From contig NZ_BMEU01000001.1 of the NCBI RefSeq assembly GCF_014637085.1, forward strand, positions 202,482-266,481: 64,000 nt of DNA, in the 5' to 3' direction. The position numbers were made by a program, and so were the translations under genes. The notes under the pieces were generated by a model. That model was not told where the DNA came from. It did no database searches and saw only the letters and a program-made list of their open reading frames with translations. Positions 45,751-55,546 of the stretch are shown piece after piece. Within the stretch, counting starts at the first letter, position 1. Each line of letters starts with the position of its first letter. Source of the stretch: Comamonas phosphati. GTDB taxonomy: Bacteria > Pseudomonadota > Gammaproteobacteria > Burkholderiales > Burkholderiaceae_C.

Positions 45751-46274
45751 TGCCCATGCCTGCCATGACCGATTCATCTTCCCCGCTCAACGTGCTGTTT
45801 CTGTGTACCCATAATTCGGCGCGCAGCATCCTGGCCGAGGCCTTGCTCAACCATCTGGGCGACGGCCGCTTCAAGGCCTACTCGGCGGGCAGCAGCCCGC
45901 GCGAGAACCAGCGGCCCCATCCGCTGGGCCTGCAGGTGCTGCAAAAGGCCGGCATCACCACCGAGGGCCTGCACAGCAAGAGCTGGGACGAGTTTGCGGC
46001 GCCGGGCGCACCGCACATGGACCTGATCATCACCGTGTGCGACAACGCCGCCGGCGAGGCCTGCCCGCTCTGGCCCGGCCATCCGGCCACGGCCCACTGG
46101 GGCTACGCGGACCCCAGCGCGGGCGAAGGCTCCGATGCCGAAAAGCTCGAAGCCTTTCGCCGGACCATGCATGCCATCCACCGCCGGCTGGAGTTGCTGG
46201 TCAGCCTGCCGCAGGACAAGCTGACCAGGGCCATGCTGCAGTCCACCGCACGCGAACTGGTGGGGCCGGCATGA
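45750..46274 (+). CDS. arsC: Arsenate reductase ArsC (LMW-phosphatase fold)
   Basis: This thiol-dependent enzyme reduces arsenate to arsenite. The 174-residue protein has the P-loop CTHNSARS (nucleophile Cys19). The redox-relay Cys97 and Cys105 lie in VCDNAAGEACPLWPG. These features place it with thioredoxin/mycothiol-type ArsC rather than the glutaredoxin type. It overlaps arsR by one base and acr3 by four (ATGA), so the three genes are translationally coupled. Internal ATGs at 45756 and 45765 are alternative starts. Confidence 0.93.
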   Translation: MPMPAMTDSSSPLNVLFLCTHNSARSILAEALLNHLGDGRFKAYSAGSSPRENQRPHPLGLQVLQKAGITTEGLHSKSWDEFAAPGAPHMDLIITVCDNAAGEACPLWPGHPATAHWGYADPSAGEGSDAEKLEAFRRTMHAIHRRLELLVSLPQDKLTRAMLQSTARELVGPA

Positions 46275-47320
46275 AGCAGGGCAGCATGAGCGTTTTCGAG
46301 CGCTATCTGACGGTCTGGGTCGCCTTGTGCATCCTGGTGGGCATTGCCCTGGGCCAGGCTTTTCCGGGTCTGGCGCAGACCATTGGCGGATGGGAAGTCG
46401 CGCGGGTCAATCTGCACGTGGGGCTGCTGATCTGGGTGATGATTGTTCCCATGCTGCTCAAGGTGGACTTCGCCGCCCTGGGGCAGGTGCGCCGGCATGT
46501 GCGCGGCATTGGCGTCACGCTGTTCGTGAACTGGCTGGTCAAGCCGTTCTCCATGGCGCTGCTGGGCTGGCTGTTCATCCGGCACTGGTTTGCTCCCTGG
46601 TTGCCGGCCGATCAGATCGACAGCTACATCGCGGGCCTGATCCTGCTGGCCGCAGCACCCTGCACCGCCATGGTGTTCGTCTGGAGCCGGCTCACCGGCG
46701 GAGACCCGCTGTTCACACTGTCGCAAGTGGCGCTGAACGACACCATCATGGTGGTCGCCTTCGCGCCCCTGGTGGCCTTTCTGCTGGGGCTGTCCGCCAT
46801 CACCGTGCCGTGGGCCACGCTGCTGGTCTCGGTGCTGCTCTACATCGTGGCTCCCGTGGTCCTGGCGCAGTGGCTGCGCCGCCGCCTGCTGGCGCGCGGG
46901 CCGGGCGCGCTGGAGGCGGTGCTGCAGCGCCTGGGGCCCTGGTCGATAGCGGCGCTGCTGCTCACGCTGGTGCTGCTGTTCGCCTTCCAGGGCGAAGCCA
47001 TCCTGCGCCAGCCCCTGGTTATCGCGCTGCTGGCCGTGCCCATCCTGGTCCAGGTCTTCTTCAACTCCGCGCTGGCCTACGGGCTCAACCGCGCCTTGGG
47101 CGAACAGCATGCGGTCGCCTGCCCCTCGGCACTGATCGGCGCCTCCAATTTCTTCGAGCTGGCCGTGGCCACGGCCATCAGCCTGTTCGGCTTCGAGTCG
47201 GGCGCAGCCCTGGCCACGGTGGTGGGCGTGCTGGTCGAAGTGCCGGTCATGCTGCTGGTGGTGAAGGTGGTCAACAGCTCGCGCCCCTGGTACGAAGCCG
47301 GCGGCCGTACCGCGCGATAG
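46271..47320 (+). CDS. acr3: Arsenite efflux permease ACR3
   Basis: This ten-helix inner-membrane arsenite/antimonite efflux carrier has 349 residues and belongs to the BASS superfamily. The essential Cys of helix 4 is Cys131 in LLAAAPCTAMVFVWSRLTGG. The conserved helix-9 Glu is Glu296 in ASNFFELAVATAI. It completes the arsR-arsC-acr3 operon and exports the As(III) made by ArsC. ATG overlaps the arsC stop. No arsH or arsA follows. Confidence 0.95.
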   Translation: MKQGSMSVFERYLTVWVALCILVGIALGQAFPGLAQTIGGWEVARVNLHVGLLIWVMIVPMLLKVDFAALGQVRRHVRGIGVTLFVNWLVKPFSMALLGWLFIRHWFAPWLPADQIDSYIAGLILLAAAPCTAMVFVWSRLTGGDPLFTLSQVALNDTIMVVAFAPLVAFLLGLSAITVPWATLLVSVLLYIVAPVVLAQWLRRRLLARGPGALEAVLQRLGPWSIAALLLTLVLLFAFQGEAILRQPLVIALLAVPILVQVFFNSALAYGLNRALGEQHAVACPSALIGASNFFELAVATAISLFGFESGAALATVVGVLVEVPVMLLVVKVVNSSRPWYEAGGRTAR

Positions 47321-47647
47321 CCGGGACGGGTTGGGCGCGGATTCTCTGATCACGGCGGCGGCCGGCGCGCTCGCCGCCGCGACCCCTTCGATGCCCTGAA
47401 CCGGCCGACATTGCGCAGCTGGGCGATCGGGCGCCGGCCTCCGATCGCGGGCATCTGCTCCCCGTCGCCGAGGACTGCATCCAGAATCTGGATCCGGCCA
47501 CCAGCGTGGGTTGGCACACACGCACGCAGTTTTTTCCCCCAGGTGCGAACCTTTTTGCCCGTAGCCCGACTCTAAGAACACGTTCTAGCAACAGGATTGC
47601 TTGTATCCAGGACGTTTGCCTTCTTCCCCTCTTCAAGGAGCGTTCCC
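47321..47647. other. Non-coding junction between ars operon and redox cassette
   Basis: This 327-nt gap has no gene I can support. One plus-strand frame (about 47395-47500) has high-GC codons but no family match and no start. Near 47572-47588 is an imperfect dyad (CTAAGAAC-AC-GTTCTAG), which may mark the promoter of the thioredoxin cassette. The stretch could be a join between separately acquired modules. Confidence 0.35.
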
Positions 47648-48034
47648 ATGAAGCTGCGCATTACGCTTGCCTTTCTCGCCTTGTCTGCGCTCGCCGGCCT
47701 TGCCAGCGCCGGAGCCATCAAGCCGTTCAGCCAGGCCGATTTCGACAAGCTGACCCAGGCCGGCCAGCCTGTGGTGGTGGATGTCGGCGCGACCTGGTGT
47801 CCGACGTGCAAGGCGCAAAAGCCCATCCTGGAAAAGCTGATGCAGCAGCCGGCCTACAAGGACGTGACCTTGCTGACGGTGGACTTCGACGCCGACAAGA
47901 GCATCGTCCGGGCTTTCAAGGTCAGCATGCAAAGCACGCTGCTGGGCTTCCGGGGCCGGAAGGAAGTGGCCCGGTCGGTAGGTGACACGACCGAGGCCGG
48001 TATCGAGAGCCTGGTGCAGAAAACCCTGCGCTGA
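47648..48034 (+). CDS. Exported thioredoxin-fold protein
   Basis: This 128-residue protein has a signal peptide (ITLAFLALSALAGLASA) and a thioredoxin fold with the active site WCPTC (Cys51, Cys54). It probably acts in the periplasm as the electron acceptor of the CcdA-like protein encoded next. AAGGAG lies upstream of the ATG. The stop overlaps the next start (TGATG). The CPTC site is unlike the CGPC of cytosolic thioredoxin and resembles DsbD gamma-type or DsbE-like reductants. It heads a three-gene cassette between the ars and mer operons. Confidence 0.88.
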   Translation: MKLRITLAFLALSALAGLASAGAIKPFSQADFDKLTQAGQPVVVDVGATWCPTCKAQKPILEKLMQQPAYKDVTLLTVDFDADKSIVRAFKVSMQSTLLGFRGRKEVARSVGDTTEAGIESLVQKTLR

Positions 48035-48762
48035 TGATGCTCGGTATCGGCTCCTACGGCTTGGGCCTGCTCGCGGGGCTGCTCTCCACGCTGTCCCCCT
48101 GCGTTCTGCCCATCGTGCCGATCCTGCTGGGATCGGCGGCGGCTGCCCATAGACAGGCGCCGCTGGCACTGGCTGCGGGCCTCGCGCTGTCATACGCCGT
48201 TGTCGGCTCCGCACTGGCCTGGGCAGGCGTTTCGCTCGGCCTCGACACCGCGGTCTTCCGCGGCGTGGGCGCGGCTCTTCTGGGGTTGTTGGGCGTGGTG
48301 CTCATTTCCGGTGCCCTCCAGCAGCGCTTCGCATTGCTGACCTCGGGTATCGGCAATGCCGGAAACAACTTGCTCGCCCGCATCCCGCTAGACGGGCTGG
48401 CTGGGCAGTTTGCCGTGGGCCTGGTGCTCGGGGTGGTCTGGAGCCCCTGCGTCGGGCCGACGCTAGGGGCGGCCGTCGTTCTGGCCAGCCAGGGCACGAA
48501 CCTGGTGCAAGCTGGGTTCATGATGGCGGTGTTCGGCATCGGAGCGGCGCTGCCGCTGGTTGCCCTTGCCTATGTGTCGCGCAGCGCCATGGGGCGCATG
48601 CGATCCGGGCTCATGCAGGCCGCCAGGACCGGAAAAATCCTGCTGGGCACGGTCATGGTGGCCTTGGCCGTCCTGATCCTGACGGGCGCCGACAGGCCGA
48701 TGGAGGCGTGGCTGGTCGAGCATTCACCGGCCTGGCTCACGCATTTGACGACACAATTTTGA
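48034..48762 (+). CDS. CcdA/DsbD-type thiol-disulfide transmembrane protein
   Basis: This six-helix membrane protein of 242 residues transfers electrons from cytoplasmic thioredoxin to periplasmic acceptors. The paired Cys lie in LSTLSPCVLPIVPIL (Cys23) and VVWSPCVGPTLGAA (Cys139). The start codon overlaps the thioredoxin-like stop, so the two are translationally coupled, and it should reduce that protein. Metal-stress neighbours suggest it keeps thiols reduced during Hg or As exposure, an inference from position. Confidence 0.9.
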   Translation: MMLGIGSYGLGLLAGLLSTLSPCVLPIVPILLGSAAAAHRQAPLALAAGLALSYAVVGSALAWAGVSLGLDTAVFRGVGAALLGLLGVVLISGALQQRFALLTSGIGNAGNNLLARIPLDGLAGQFAVGLVLGVVWSPCVGPTLGAAVVLASQGTNLVQAGFMMAVFGIGAALPLVALAYVSRSAMGRMRSGLMQAARTGKILLGTVMVALAVLILTGADRPMEAWLVEHSPAWLTHLTTQF

Positions 48763-48808
48763 AAATCCTTCGCCTGTGCGGCGACCACTTCCCCATAAGG
48801 AGAAAACC

Positions 48809-49372
48809 ATGAAAGCCAAGCTGAAACTCCCTCTTCTTTCCGAAGACTCGGCCGATGAAAAAGGCCGGGAACTGCTGGGCAATGCGCGCCAGCGGCAAGG
48901 CAGGATTCCCAACATGTATGCGGAAATGGCCCATGCTCCGGGCCTGCTCTCGACCTACTTGCATGGATATGACTGGTTCCGCAAGGAATCCGGCTTCACG
49001 CCGGCGGAGCAGGAAGTCATCTTGCTGACCATCAGCCGCGAAAACGCCTGCCACTACTGCGTCGCGGCCCACAGCATGATTGCCGAAAAAATGTCCAAGG
49101 TGCCGCCGCAGGCGCTCCAGGCGATACGTGAAGGCGGCATGATCGAGGACGCCAAGCTTCGCACCTTGGCCGAGTTCGTCCAGCAGATGGTGCAAACGCG
49201 GGGCAATCCATCGCAAGCAAGCCTGGAGGCCTTCACCGGCGCGGGCTACAGCGAACAGCAGGCCCTGCAGGTGGTGCTGGCCCTGGCCGTCAAGACGATC
49301 TCGAACTACACCAACCACCTGTTCGACACGCTCGTGGATGATGCCTTTGCCGCCTATGCGCTGACGAAGTAA
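48809..49372 (+). CDS. Carboxymuconolactone decarboxylase/AhpD-like protein
   Basis: This 187-residue protein belongs to the peroxidase-related CMD family. The helical core carries ENACHYCVAAHS, in which Cys81, Cys84 and His88 match the AhpD redox and proton-relay site. AAGGAG precedes the ATG. It follows the CcdA-like gene by 46 nt and ends the redox cassette, converging on the mer operon. A disulfide-reductase or peroxidase role is likely; the substrate is unknown. Confidence 0.87.
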   Translation: MKAKLKLPLLSEDSADEKGRELLGNARQRQGRIPNMYAEMAHAPGLLSTYLHGYDWFRKESGFTPAEQEVILLTISRENACHYCVAAHSMIAEKMSKVPPQALQAIREGGMIEDAKLRTLAEFVQQMVQTRGNPSQASLEAFTGAGYSEQQALQVVLALAVKTISNYTNHLFDTLVDDAFAAYALTK

Positions 49373-49485
49373 AGCGCAAGCACATGGGGCTTGGAAGGTG
49401 TTTGCAGGTGATGATGTCCTGACCGCTGCCGAGGCGTTCGTCACCTCGCCATGCGACAGCTGCGACGGCCATCGCAGGGACGCCG

Positions 49486-51191
<1,706 letters not shown>

Positions 51192-51204
51192 GGTGAACTC
51201 CTGG

Positions 51205-51555
51205 TCAATAGAAAACGGGCAGCAGGTAGGGGAAGCCAAACGCGATCACGACCAGCACAACCACGATCCAGAAAATCAGCCGGTAGGCGGTGCGAACCTG
51301 CGCCATCGCGCAGACCTCGCCCGATTTGCAGGCCTGCGCCGGGCGGTAGATGCGTCGCCAGGCCAGGAACAGGGCCACGAGCGCCGCGCCGATGAAGATC
51401 GGGCGGTAGGGTTCCAGCGCGGTCAGGTTGCCGATCCAGGCACCGGAAAAGCCCAGGGCGACCAGGATCAATGGCCCCAGGCAGCAGGTCGAGGCGAGGA
51501 TGGCGGCCAGAGCGCCGGCAACAAGGGCGCCACGCCCGATTTTGGGTTCCGACAC
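51205..51555 (-). CDS. merT: Mercuric transport protein MerT
   Basis: This 116-residue inner-membrane Hg(II) importer has three helices. Cys24 and Cys25 (ASTCCLGPL) lie in the first helix, and Cys76 and Cys82 in the cytoplasmic loop ([10 protein letters not shown]), as in Tn501 MerT. I chose GTG at 51555 because AAAGGAGA lies just upstream and the protein then has the standard length and N-terminus MSEPK. It is the first gene of the operon driven from merO. Confidence 0.95.
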   Translation of the reverse strand: MSEPKIGRGALVAGALAAILASTCCLGPLILVALGFSGAWIGNLTALEPYRPIFIGAALVALFLAWRRIYRPAQACKSGEVCAMAQVRTAYRLIFWIVVVLVVIAFGFPYLLPVFY

Positions 51556-51582
51556 GAGGTTCTCCTTTCGGGACTGCGTTTG

Positions 51583-51623
51583 ATGCGGTAACGTTACTTC
51601 CGTACTTATGTACGGAGTCAAGT
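51583..51623 (-). promoter_or_regulatory. mer operator/promoter (MerR-regulated)
   Basis: On the minus strand the sequence reads TTGACTCCGTACATAAGTAC, then GGAAGTAACGTTACCGC. It has -35 TTGACT and -10 TAACGT separated by 19 bp, around the dyad ACTCCGTAC/GTACGGAAGT. The over-long spacer and dyad are the Tn501/Tn21 mer architecture that MerR-Hg untwists. The -10 differs by one base from the usual TAAGGT. Confidence 0.92.
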
Positions 51624-51626
51624 GAA

Positions 51627-52034
51627 ATGGAAAACCATCTGGAGAGCCTGACCATCGGTGCCTTCGCCAAGGCCGCCGGGGTCAATGTGGAGACGATCCG
51701 CTTCTATCAGCGCAAAGGTTTGCTGCTCGAACCAGGCCGGCCTTACGGCAGCATCCGGCGCTATGGCGAAGCCGATGTGGCGCGCGTGAAGTTCGTGAAA
51801 TCGGCCCAGCGATTGGGCTTCAGCCTCAATGAGGTCGGCGAGTTGCTGCAACTGGAAGATGGCACCCATTGCAGCGAAGCAGCCGAGTTGGCTGCCCTGC
51901 GGCTGGCCGATGTGAGGGCCAAGCTCACCGACTTGATGCAGATGGAAGCAGTTCTGTCGGCCTTGGTCGGCGAATGTCGTGCGCGCCACGGTACTGTGTC
52001 CTGCCCGTTGATCGCCGCCTTGCAGGGCGGATAG
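51627..52034 (+). CDS. merR: Mercury-responsive regulator MerR
   Basis: This 135-residue regulator has the winged helix-turn-helix ([26 protein letters not shown]) and dimerisation helix. The three Hg ligands Cys82, Cys117 and Cys126 fall at the same numbers as in Tn501 MerR. The C-terminus stops at LIAALQGG, about nine residues shorter than the Tn501 protein. It is divergent from merTPA and should repress its own and activate the merT promoter when Hg(II) binds. merD is absent. Confidence 0.95.
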   Translation: MENHLESLTIGAFAKAAGVNVETIRFYQRKGLLLEPGRPYGSIRRYGEADVARVKFVKSAQRLGFSLNEVGELLQLEDGTHCSEAAELAALRLADVRAKLTDLMQMEAVLSALVGECRARHGTVSCPLIAALQGG

Positions 52035-52152
52035 GCGCAATCGCTGCCGCACCGGTTGAATCCACCCCGCTTCCTGCGGTCAGAAGGAATGCGGCGCGCA
52101 ATGCAGACATATAAGCTCCTTTCGGACAGGCGCCGCTACGCGGCGTTCCCCC

Positions 52153-52659
52153 TCAAGTCTTGCGAGGCTCCACCAGGAGCTGGCGCAGCAGGTGATCGAG
52201 TGACAGGCGGCCCGGCCCGACGGCGATCAGCGCGATGGCCATCGTCGCCCAGGGTAGATGAAAATTTGCCCAGCCCTCCGGCACGATGAGCTGGATCACT
52301 GCCGTCATGCCCAGCAGCCCCAGGGCGCTGAAGCGCGTGGCGAGGCCCAGGAGCAGCAGGATGGGCAGGGCGATCTCGGCCGAGCCGCTGGCAAAGGCAA
52401 GTACATCCGGGGCGGGCAGGTCGTACACCCGGCCAAGAATATGCAGCTTGAATTCCTCCTCGAACAGAAAATTCGCGGCCGGAGACAGCGACAGAAATCC
52501 GTCCCATTTGGTCAGGCCGGACCTGAGGAACGGCAGCGCCAGCGCCACCCGCAGCAAAAGCGGCGCGGCGATGGACGCAGCCCTGGCCATCCAGTCCAGC
52601 ACGCAGCGCACCACATCCGATACGCCAGCCTTGGACTTCGTCTGCTGTGCATTACGCAT
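52153..52659 (-). CDS. DoxX-family membrane protein of the bufferin operon
   Basis: This 168-residue four-helix inner-membrane protein carries the DoxX pattern LRVALALPFLRSGLTKWDGF and LPILLLLGLATRFSALGLLG. DoxX proteins are frequent partners of DUF692/DUF2063 gene pairs; a role in quinone-linked redox for the modified peptide is proposed but unproven. Its start overlaps the bufC-like stop by 8 nt (ATGCGTAA), so translation is coupled. A good ribosome site (GGGGAGA) also precedes it. The 118-nt spacer to merR has a GC hairpin and no gene. Confidence 0.88.
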   Translation of the reverse strand: MRNAQQTKSKAGVSDVVRCVLDWMARAASIAAPLLLRVALALPFLRSGLTKWDGFLSLSPAANFLFEEEFKLHILGRVYDLPAPDVLAFASGSAEIALPILLLLGLATRFSALGLLGMTAVIQLIVPEGWANFHLPWATMAIALIAVGPGRLSLDHLLRQLLVEPRKT

Positions 52660-53440
52660 GGTGATTCTCCCCGGCACCCAGGTCGAAGCCCGCAAAGGCA
52701 CCCATCTGGATCAATTCCCGCAGATTTTCGGACAAGTCGAACCCGGCATCGACAGCCAGCGCGGCCTCCAGCGCCTGCGCCAGCGTCAGGCCCTGGGCCA
52801 GCGCAGCCACGAAATCATGGCTGGCCGGGAGCATCTGGCGCACATCCACCTCGGCGTCGGGGCGCAGCACCAGCGTGTCCTGGCGCTCCGAGAGATCGAC
52901 CGGCGCCGGCATGCCGTCGGCGGTATTCATGCGCCAGATCCTGAAGGCCGGAAACGGGGAGCGCAGCAAGCGCACCGATGGGTGGAGCCTGAAGCGCAGA
53001 AGCGATGCCTTGCCGGGTGGCACGCCTGCGAGTGCGCCGGGCAGCAGGGGGGGCTCTTCGCGCTCGTGGTAGGCCTCGGTCGCGGCGCGCTCGATGCGGG
53101 CCACGTCGGCGAGATAGGGCAAGGATTCGGCAGGCGGGAAGGACGTGACGAAATCCGGAAACCCGGCGCCGTAGTGCAGCAGCACGGGCGACCCAGGGGG
53201 ATGGGCGGCGGCAAAAACGCGGGCCATGGCTGCGAAGAATTCGTCGCCCACCAGCCTGGCGGTGCAAGGGAAGCCCGCGCGCAGCGCCTCGGTCAGTCCG
53301 ACGAAGACGTTGTTCCTGTAGACGTTGAAACGCCTCGCGCTCGGCTCGCCATCGGGGCCGATCAGACCCTCGGGCACCGCGCGGCTGGAATCGAGCAGTG
53401 CCGCGGCGAAGGTCTGCTGACGCTCAGCCAGGCATGACAT
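52652..53440 (-). CDS. bufC: DUF2063 RiPP-recognition partner (BufC)
   Basis: This 262-residue protein belongs to the DUF2063 family, the usual partner of MNIO enzymes. It opens with a helical domain ([20 protein letters not shown]), then RRFNVYRNNVFVGLTEALRAGFPCTARLVGDEFFAAMARVF, and ends with a winged C-terminal domain. In characterised systems BufC-like proteins recognise the precursor and help the oxidase act on it. It overlaps the MNIO gene by 17 nt and the DoxX gene by 8 nt. GGAGG precedes the ATG. Confidence 0.9.
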   Translation of the reverse strand: MSCLAERQQTFAAALLDSSRAVPEGLIGPDGEPSARRFNVYRNNVFVGLTEALRAGFPCTARLVGDEFFAAMARVFAAAHPPGSPVLLHYGAGFPDFVTSFPPAESLPYLADVARIERAATEAYHEREEPPLLPGALAGVPPGKASLLRFRLHPSVRLLRSPFPAFRIWRMNTADGMPAPVDLSERQDTLVLRPDAEVDVRQMLPASHDFVAALAQGLTLAQALEAALAVDAGFDLSENLRELIQMGAFAGFDLGAGENHHA

Positions 53441-54326
53441 GGTGTTCCTCCTTCGTTCCAGGATCCATCTGTGCCTCGGCCATCAGCGCCTGCGCATGCA
53501 ATTCGGGCCAGGCGGGCACGTTGGCGTCCCATTCGATCAGCGTGGGGAGCGGGCCGGTCTGTTGGATGACCTGGCCGAACAGATCCCAGACCTGCGCATC
53601 CACGCGCCTGTCGTGCGAGTCGATCAGCAAGGGACGGCCTTGCTCGTCCGCCTGGCGGGCGTGGCCGGCCAGGTGGATCTGCTGCACCCGATCCAGGGGG
53701 AAGTCGTTGATGTAGCTGGAAGCGTCCCACTGCTGGTTCGTGCTCGCCACGAACACATTGTTCACGTCCAGCAGCAGGCCGCAGCCGGTTCTTCGGGCGA
53801 TCTCCCGGATGAAATCCGTCTCGCGCCAGGTGCTTTCCCGGAACCAGAGGTAGGTTGCCGGGTTCTCCAGCAGCATTTGCCGGCCCAGGGTGGCCTGCAC
53901 CTGGTCGACATGCTGGCAGATGCGGTCCAGCGCCTCGTCGGTATAGGGCACCGGCAGCAGATCGTCGAGATAGCTGGCTCCATGCGAGGACCAGGCGAGG
54001 TGCTCGGAAAACAGGCCGGGCTCGTAGCGATCGAGCAGCACTTCGAGGCGCTGCAGGTGATCCCGGTCCAGCGGCCGCTCGGCACCGATGGACAGGCCCA
54101 CGCCATGCAGCGACAAGGGGTAGTGTTCACGGATCGCCGTCAGATAGCGATGGGGCGGGCCGCCGGCACCCATGTAGTTTTCCGCGTGGACTTCAAAGAA
54201 GCCGACATCGGGCCGCGTCTCAAGGACGAGCCGATAGTGGTCGGACTTGAGGCCGACGCCCGCCCGGGCGGAAATGCTCCGCCCGGCGGTTCGGGCGCAG
54301 GCTTCAGAAGGCTTTGAGGCTGCCAT
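53424..54326 (-). CDS. bufB: Multinuclear non-heme iron oxidase (DUF692, BufB)
   Basis: This 300-residue TIM-barrel enzyme belongs to the MNIO/DUF692 family, which modifies Cys of precursor peptides (oxazolone/thioamide or 5-thiooxazole chemistry in studied members). Candidate metal ligands lie in [11 protein letters not shown] (Glu49), [11 protein letters not shown] (His74), SEHLAW (Glu108, His109), ENPATYL (Glu154, Asn155), LLLDVNNV (Asp187), HLAGH (His218, His222), DSHD (Asp236, His238) and IEWDAN (Glu265). I chose ATG 54326, which overlaps the precursor gene by 23 nt; a longer frame to 54470 is antisense-like. The operon order precursor, MNIO, DUF2063, DoxX is standard. Confidence 0.92.
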   Translation of the reverse strand: MAASKPSEACARTAGRSISARAGVGLKSDHYRLVLETRPDVGFFEVHAENYMGAGGPPHRYLTAIREHYPLSLHGVGLSIGAERPLDRDHLQRLEVLLDRYEPGLFSEHLAWSSHGASYLDDLLPVPYTDEALDRICQHVDQVQATLGRQMLLENPATYLWFRESTWRETDFIREIARRTGCGLLLDVNNVFVASTNQQWDASSYINDFPLDRVQQIHLAGHARQADEQGRPLLIDSHDRRVDAQVWDLFGQVIQQTGPLPTLIEWDANVPAWPELHAQALMAEAQMDPGTKEEHHVMPG

Positions 54327-54654
54327 GGCCGGTGGGTGTCGAAATCGTCTCGCAGGTGCCCTTGGCGACCATCTTCCAGGCATTGCCCTGGTAATTGACG
54401 GAGCTGGTGCCTGCGCAGGTGGTGCCGGCGCCGGCAAAGCAGTCGTTCTGTCCCTTGAGGGCGACGCCATAACACTTATCGAACTTGCCGGTTTTCATCT
54501 TCTCCATGTTCTTGGCGCGGGTCTCCATCATCATTTTTTCCATGTCGGCCTTGCTCATGCTCTGCATGTCCTGGGCAAGGACCGGGGCGGAAACGGCGCC
54601 GAGCGCGGCGACGAAAGCCGTGGCGACGGCGGCGGACAACATATGGTTCGACAT
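54304..54654 (-). CDS. bufA: Bufferin-type RiPP metallophore precursor (DUF2282)
   Basis: This 116-residue secreted precursor has a signal peptide ([20 protein letters not shown]). A Met-rich segment (residues 30-54, eight Met) precedes the DUF2282 core with four Cys: Cys61 in FDKCYGVAL, Cys72 in NDCFAGAG, Cys80 and Cys101 in GTCETI. Studied bufferins bind copper after BufB/BufC convert Cys to thiooxazoles. GGAG lies before the ATG. It lies 122 nt downstream of the sigma gene and overlaps bufB. The Met stretch is more pronounced than I expect for the family. Confidence 0.9.
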   Translation of the reverse strand: MSNHMLSAAVATAFVAALGAVSAPVLAQDMQSMSKADMEKMMMETRAKNMEKMKTGKFDKCYGVALKGQNDCFAGAGTTCAGTSSVNYQGNAWKMVAKGTCETISTPTGHGSLKAF

Positions 54655-54776
54655 TGCGATCTCCTGGTAAGGATGAAGCAACCGCTAGGGTTGCGGGTGA
54701 TCGACTGGCCACTGCCAGCCTTCCCCTACTAAGAGTCGCCGCAGGGCCAAAAGGGTTCGCGGGCGGGGAAAATAAA

Positions 54777-55325
54777 TCAGGCGCCGGTGCGGGCCGCGGG
54801 TTCCGTGTCGAGCAGGTATTCGCGCACCAGTTCGCGGGCCCGGTGCAGCCGGCTTTTGACCGCGCCGGAGGATTCGTTCAGCCGCTGAGCGATCTCCGCG
54901 ATCGTCAGTTCCTCGAAGTCGCGCAGCAGCACGACTTCCAGGTAGTGCGCCGGCAGCGACTCCAGCGCATGGGCCAGGTCTATGCGCAGCGCGTCGTTGG
55001 GCCGGCTCAGCAGCAACTCTTCCGCGGCCTCGTCCGGCAGCGGCTCGTGCCTGAACATGGCGCGCGCGAGCTTGCGGCACTCCCGCTTGATCACCGTGAA
55101 CAGCCAGGACGAGAAGGCGGCTGCGGCCTTCAGGCCTGCGACCTTGCGGGAGATGATCAGCAGCGACTCCTGGACGGCGTCGTCCACATCGCTGGCCTGG
55201 CAATGCCTGTAGGCGTAGCGGCGGGCATCGGCCTGGCATAGGGCAAGCAGGCGCGAGAGGGCTGCCGCATCCCCGGCCTGGGCAGCGAGGATCAAATGGT
55301 CGCGGTCGCTGGTGCGGGATGACAT
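54777..55325 (-). CDS. ECF sigma factor of the bufferin operon
   Basis: This 182-residue group IV sigma factor has region 2 (DADARRYAYRHCQ-like helix, then DVDDAVQESLLIISRK, then WLFTVIKRECRKLAR) and region 4 (LPAHYLEVVLLRDFEELTIAEIAQ, then SGAVKSRLHRARELV). GGAGG precedes the ATG. It lies immediately upstream of the DUF2282 precursor on the same strand and is the likely activator of the operon. No anti-sigma gene is adjacent, though in other bacteria a DUF1109 (NrsF-type) anti-sigma usually accompanies it. Confidence 0.92.
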   Translation of the reverse strand: MSSRTSDRDHLILAAQAGDAAALSRLLALCQADARRYAYRHCQASDVDDAVQESLLIISRKVAGLKAAAAFSSWLFTVIKRECRKLARAMFRHEPLPDEAAEELLLSRPNDALRIDLAHALESLPAHYLEVVLLRDFEELTIAEIAQRLNESSGAVKSRLHRARELVREYLLDTEPAARTGA

Positions 55326-55481
55326 GCTGAACCTCCAATCGGCGTGGTGCAAAGCGTAACAGCTGGCTTGGATCAGGGGAACCGATTGCGGACGGCCCGG
55401 TCGCTGCCGCTGCTGACTCTAGAGAGGCGCGAAAAGCTCAAAAGGATTCGGCCGATCTGTAAAAAATCGGCGTTTCCAATG

Positions 55482-55526
55482 AAAAAAAGCTGCTGGCGCT
55501 TGTGCATCAAGCGCCGGCAGCTATCA
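55482..55526 (-). terminator. Intrinsic terminator of the tartrate dehydrogenase gene; AGCTATCAA hairpin copy 2
   Basis: AGCTGCTGGCGCTTG (55488-55502) and CAAGCGCCGGCAGCT (55508-55522) form a 15-bp stem with one G-T wobble and loop TGCAT. On the minus strand a T-run follows (A55482-55488 on the plus strand), so it ends the minus-strand gene. The stem followed by ATCAA matches the repeat at 27943-27980. Confidence 0.8.
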
Positions 55527-55546
55527 AGTCAGGAGCCGTCCGTGTC

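Noticed and set aside
47395-47500. Possible gene fragment between acr3 and the thioredoxin gene
   Set aside because: Codon-like composition in one frame, but no start, no motif and no recognisable relative.
46103-47581. 492-codon minus-strand frame opposite acr3
   Set aside because: It is His/Gln/Arg-rich antisense of the ars operon and has no homologous motifs.
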